The notes below the pieces were generated by a model, which was given only the letters and a program-made list of their open reading frames with translations, was not told the DNA's origin and searched no databases. This document shows positions 30,934-31,188 of a stretch of 31,188 nucleotides of DNA, in pieces. Origin of the DNA: a virus; the IMG/VR virus record IMGVR_UViG_3300007735_000602, positions 1 to 31,188 of that record; one strand, given 5' to 3'. Numbering within the stretch: position 1 is the stretch's first letter; each line of letters starts with the position of its first letter. The position numbers were made by a program, and so were the translations under genes.

Positions 30934-31188
30934 TGGAGGATTTCTGGAGGTTGGCACAACACATCGAAGCCGCCTTAGAATACTCAGCAGGAACCCACAC
31001 CCTTGAAGATGTTGCGCAGGGTGTAGAGGAGAACAGATTCCAGCTATGGCCTGGGATAAATAGCGCAGTCATCACAGAGATCATTGTCTACCCGCGACTC
31101 AAGAATCTGCACTATTTTCTTGCTGGCGGCGACCTAGATGAACTCAAGCGGATGCGACCACACATCGAGGCTTGGGGTAAGCAGAGTG
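30933..31188 (+). CDS. Putative acetyltransferase-like virion protein, 3' truncated
   Basis: It is open to the window edge: 85 residues visible. The start (DFWRLAQHIEAALEYSAGTH) and HYFLAGGDLDELKRMRPHIE resemble small GNAT-like proteins encoded beside tail and internal virion genes of podoviruses, a comparison from recollection. The ATG overlaps the previous stop by one base. The C-terminal half, needed to settle the family, lies beyond the window. Confidence 0.75.
   Translation, partial: MEDFWRLAQHIEAALEYSAGTHTLEDVAQGVEENRFQLWPGINSAVITEIIVYPRLKNLHYFLAGGDLDELKRMRPHIEAWGKQS

Noticed and set aside
1-31188. tRNA genes
   Set aside because: I saw no sequence with a T-arm and acceptor pattern outside coding genes, though a covariance search was not possible.

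Overview
This window is part of a double-stranded DNA tailed bacteriophage genome with very high gene density. Many neighbouring genes overlap by ATGA, GTGA or TAATG. No cellular housekeeping gene, integrase, rRNA or tRNA was seen. The structural set looks like a short-tailed (podovirus-like) phage: an SU10-type (DUF5309-like) capsid protein, a long portal protein, a gp4-like adaptor, a P22 gp10-like tail protein, and no tape-measure or tail-tube gene. The three-helix holin, M15 endolysin, Shine-Dalgarno starts and moderately GC-rich coding DNA suggest a Gram-negative, probably proteobacterial, host. The two ends cut genes: the first 1.1 kb is the C-terminal part of a long protein, and the last gene runs off the window.

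Layout. (1) 3-1151 is the end of a probable virion or ejection protein. (2) 1137-4273 is an accessory region: a reverse-strand DNA-binding protein, a forward metallophosphoesterase and an extremely acidic protein, then a compact reverse-strand operon of nine very small genes, several encoding single membrane helices and four or more joined by ATGA overlaps. (3) 4274-4414 is a divergent control region with two copies of the dyad GATG-N7-CATC. (4) 4415-6974 is an early DNA-metabolism block (small HTH protein, RuvC-like resolvase, coiled-coil protein, PD-(D/E)XK/Fe-S nuclease, SSB-like protein) closed by a strong terminator. (5) 7039-10247 encodes a C5-cytosine methyltransferase and a primase-helicase. 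(6) 10248-10470 is a 223-bp array of twelve copies of a 10-bp motif in both orientations, the best replication-origin or master-regulatory candidate here. (7) 10486-13402 holds an unknown protein and the two terminase subunits. (8) 13430-15715 holds small basic proteins, a Cys-rich protein, a glycosyltransferase and a methyltransferase. (9) 15712-20003 is portal, scaffold and capsid, then a second strong terminator. (10) 20048-26753 holds an adaptor, a second glycosyltransferase and adhesin or fibre-like proteins. (11) 26763-28780 leads into the lysis genes. (12) 28790-31188 holds further tail proteins.

How it works together (inference). The nuclease, SSB, resolvase and primase-helicase replicate and recombine the DNA, possibly starting at the array next to the helicase gene. 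The methyltransferase probably modifies phage DNA. The terminase packages it into the capsid through the portal. The adaptor, gp10-like protein and fibre genes build the tail, and the holin and endolysin release progeny. The reverse-strand micro-gene operon and the acidic protein lie outside this core and are the likeliest place for host-takeover or anti-defence functions not yet described. All family names come from reading the translated sequence; no database search was run.
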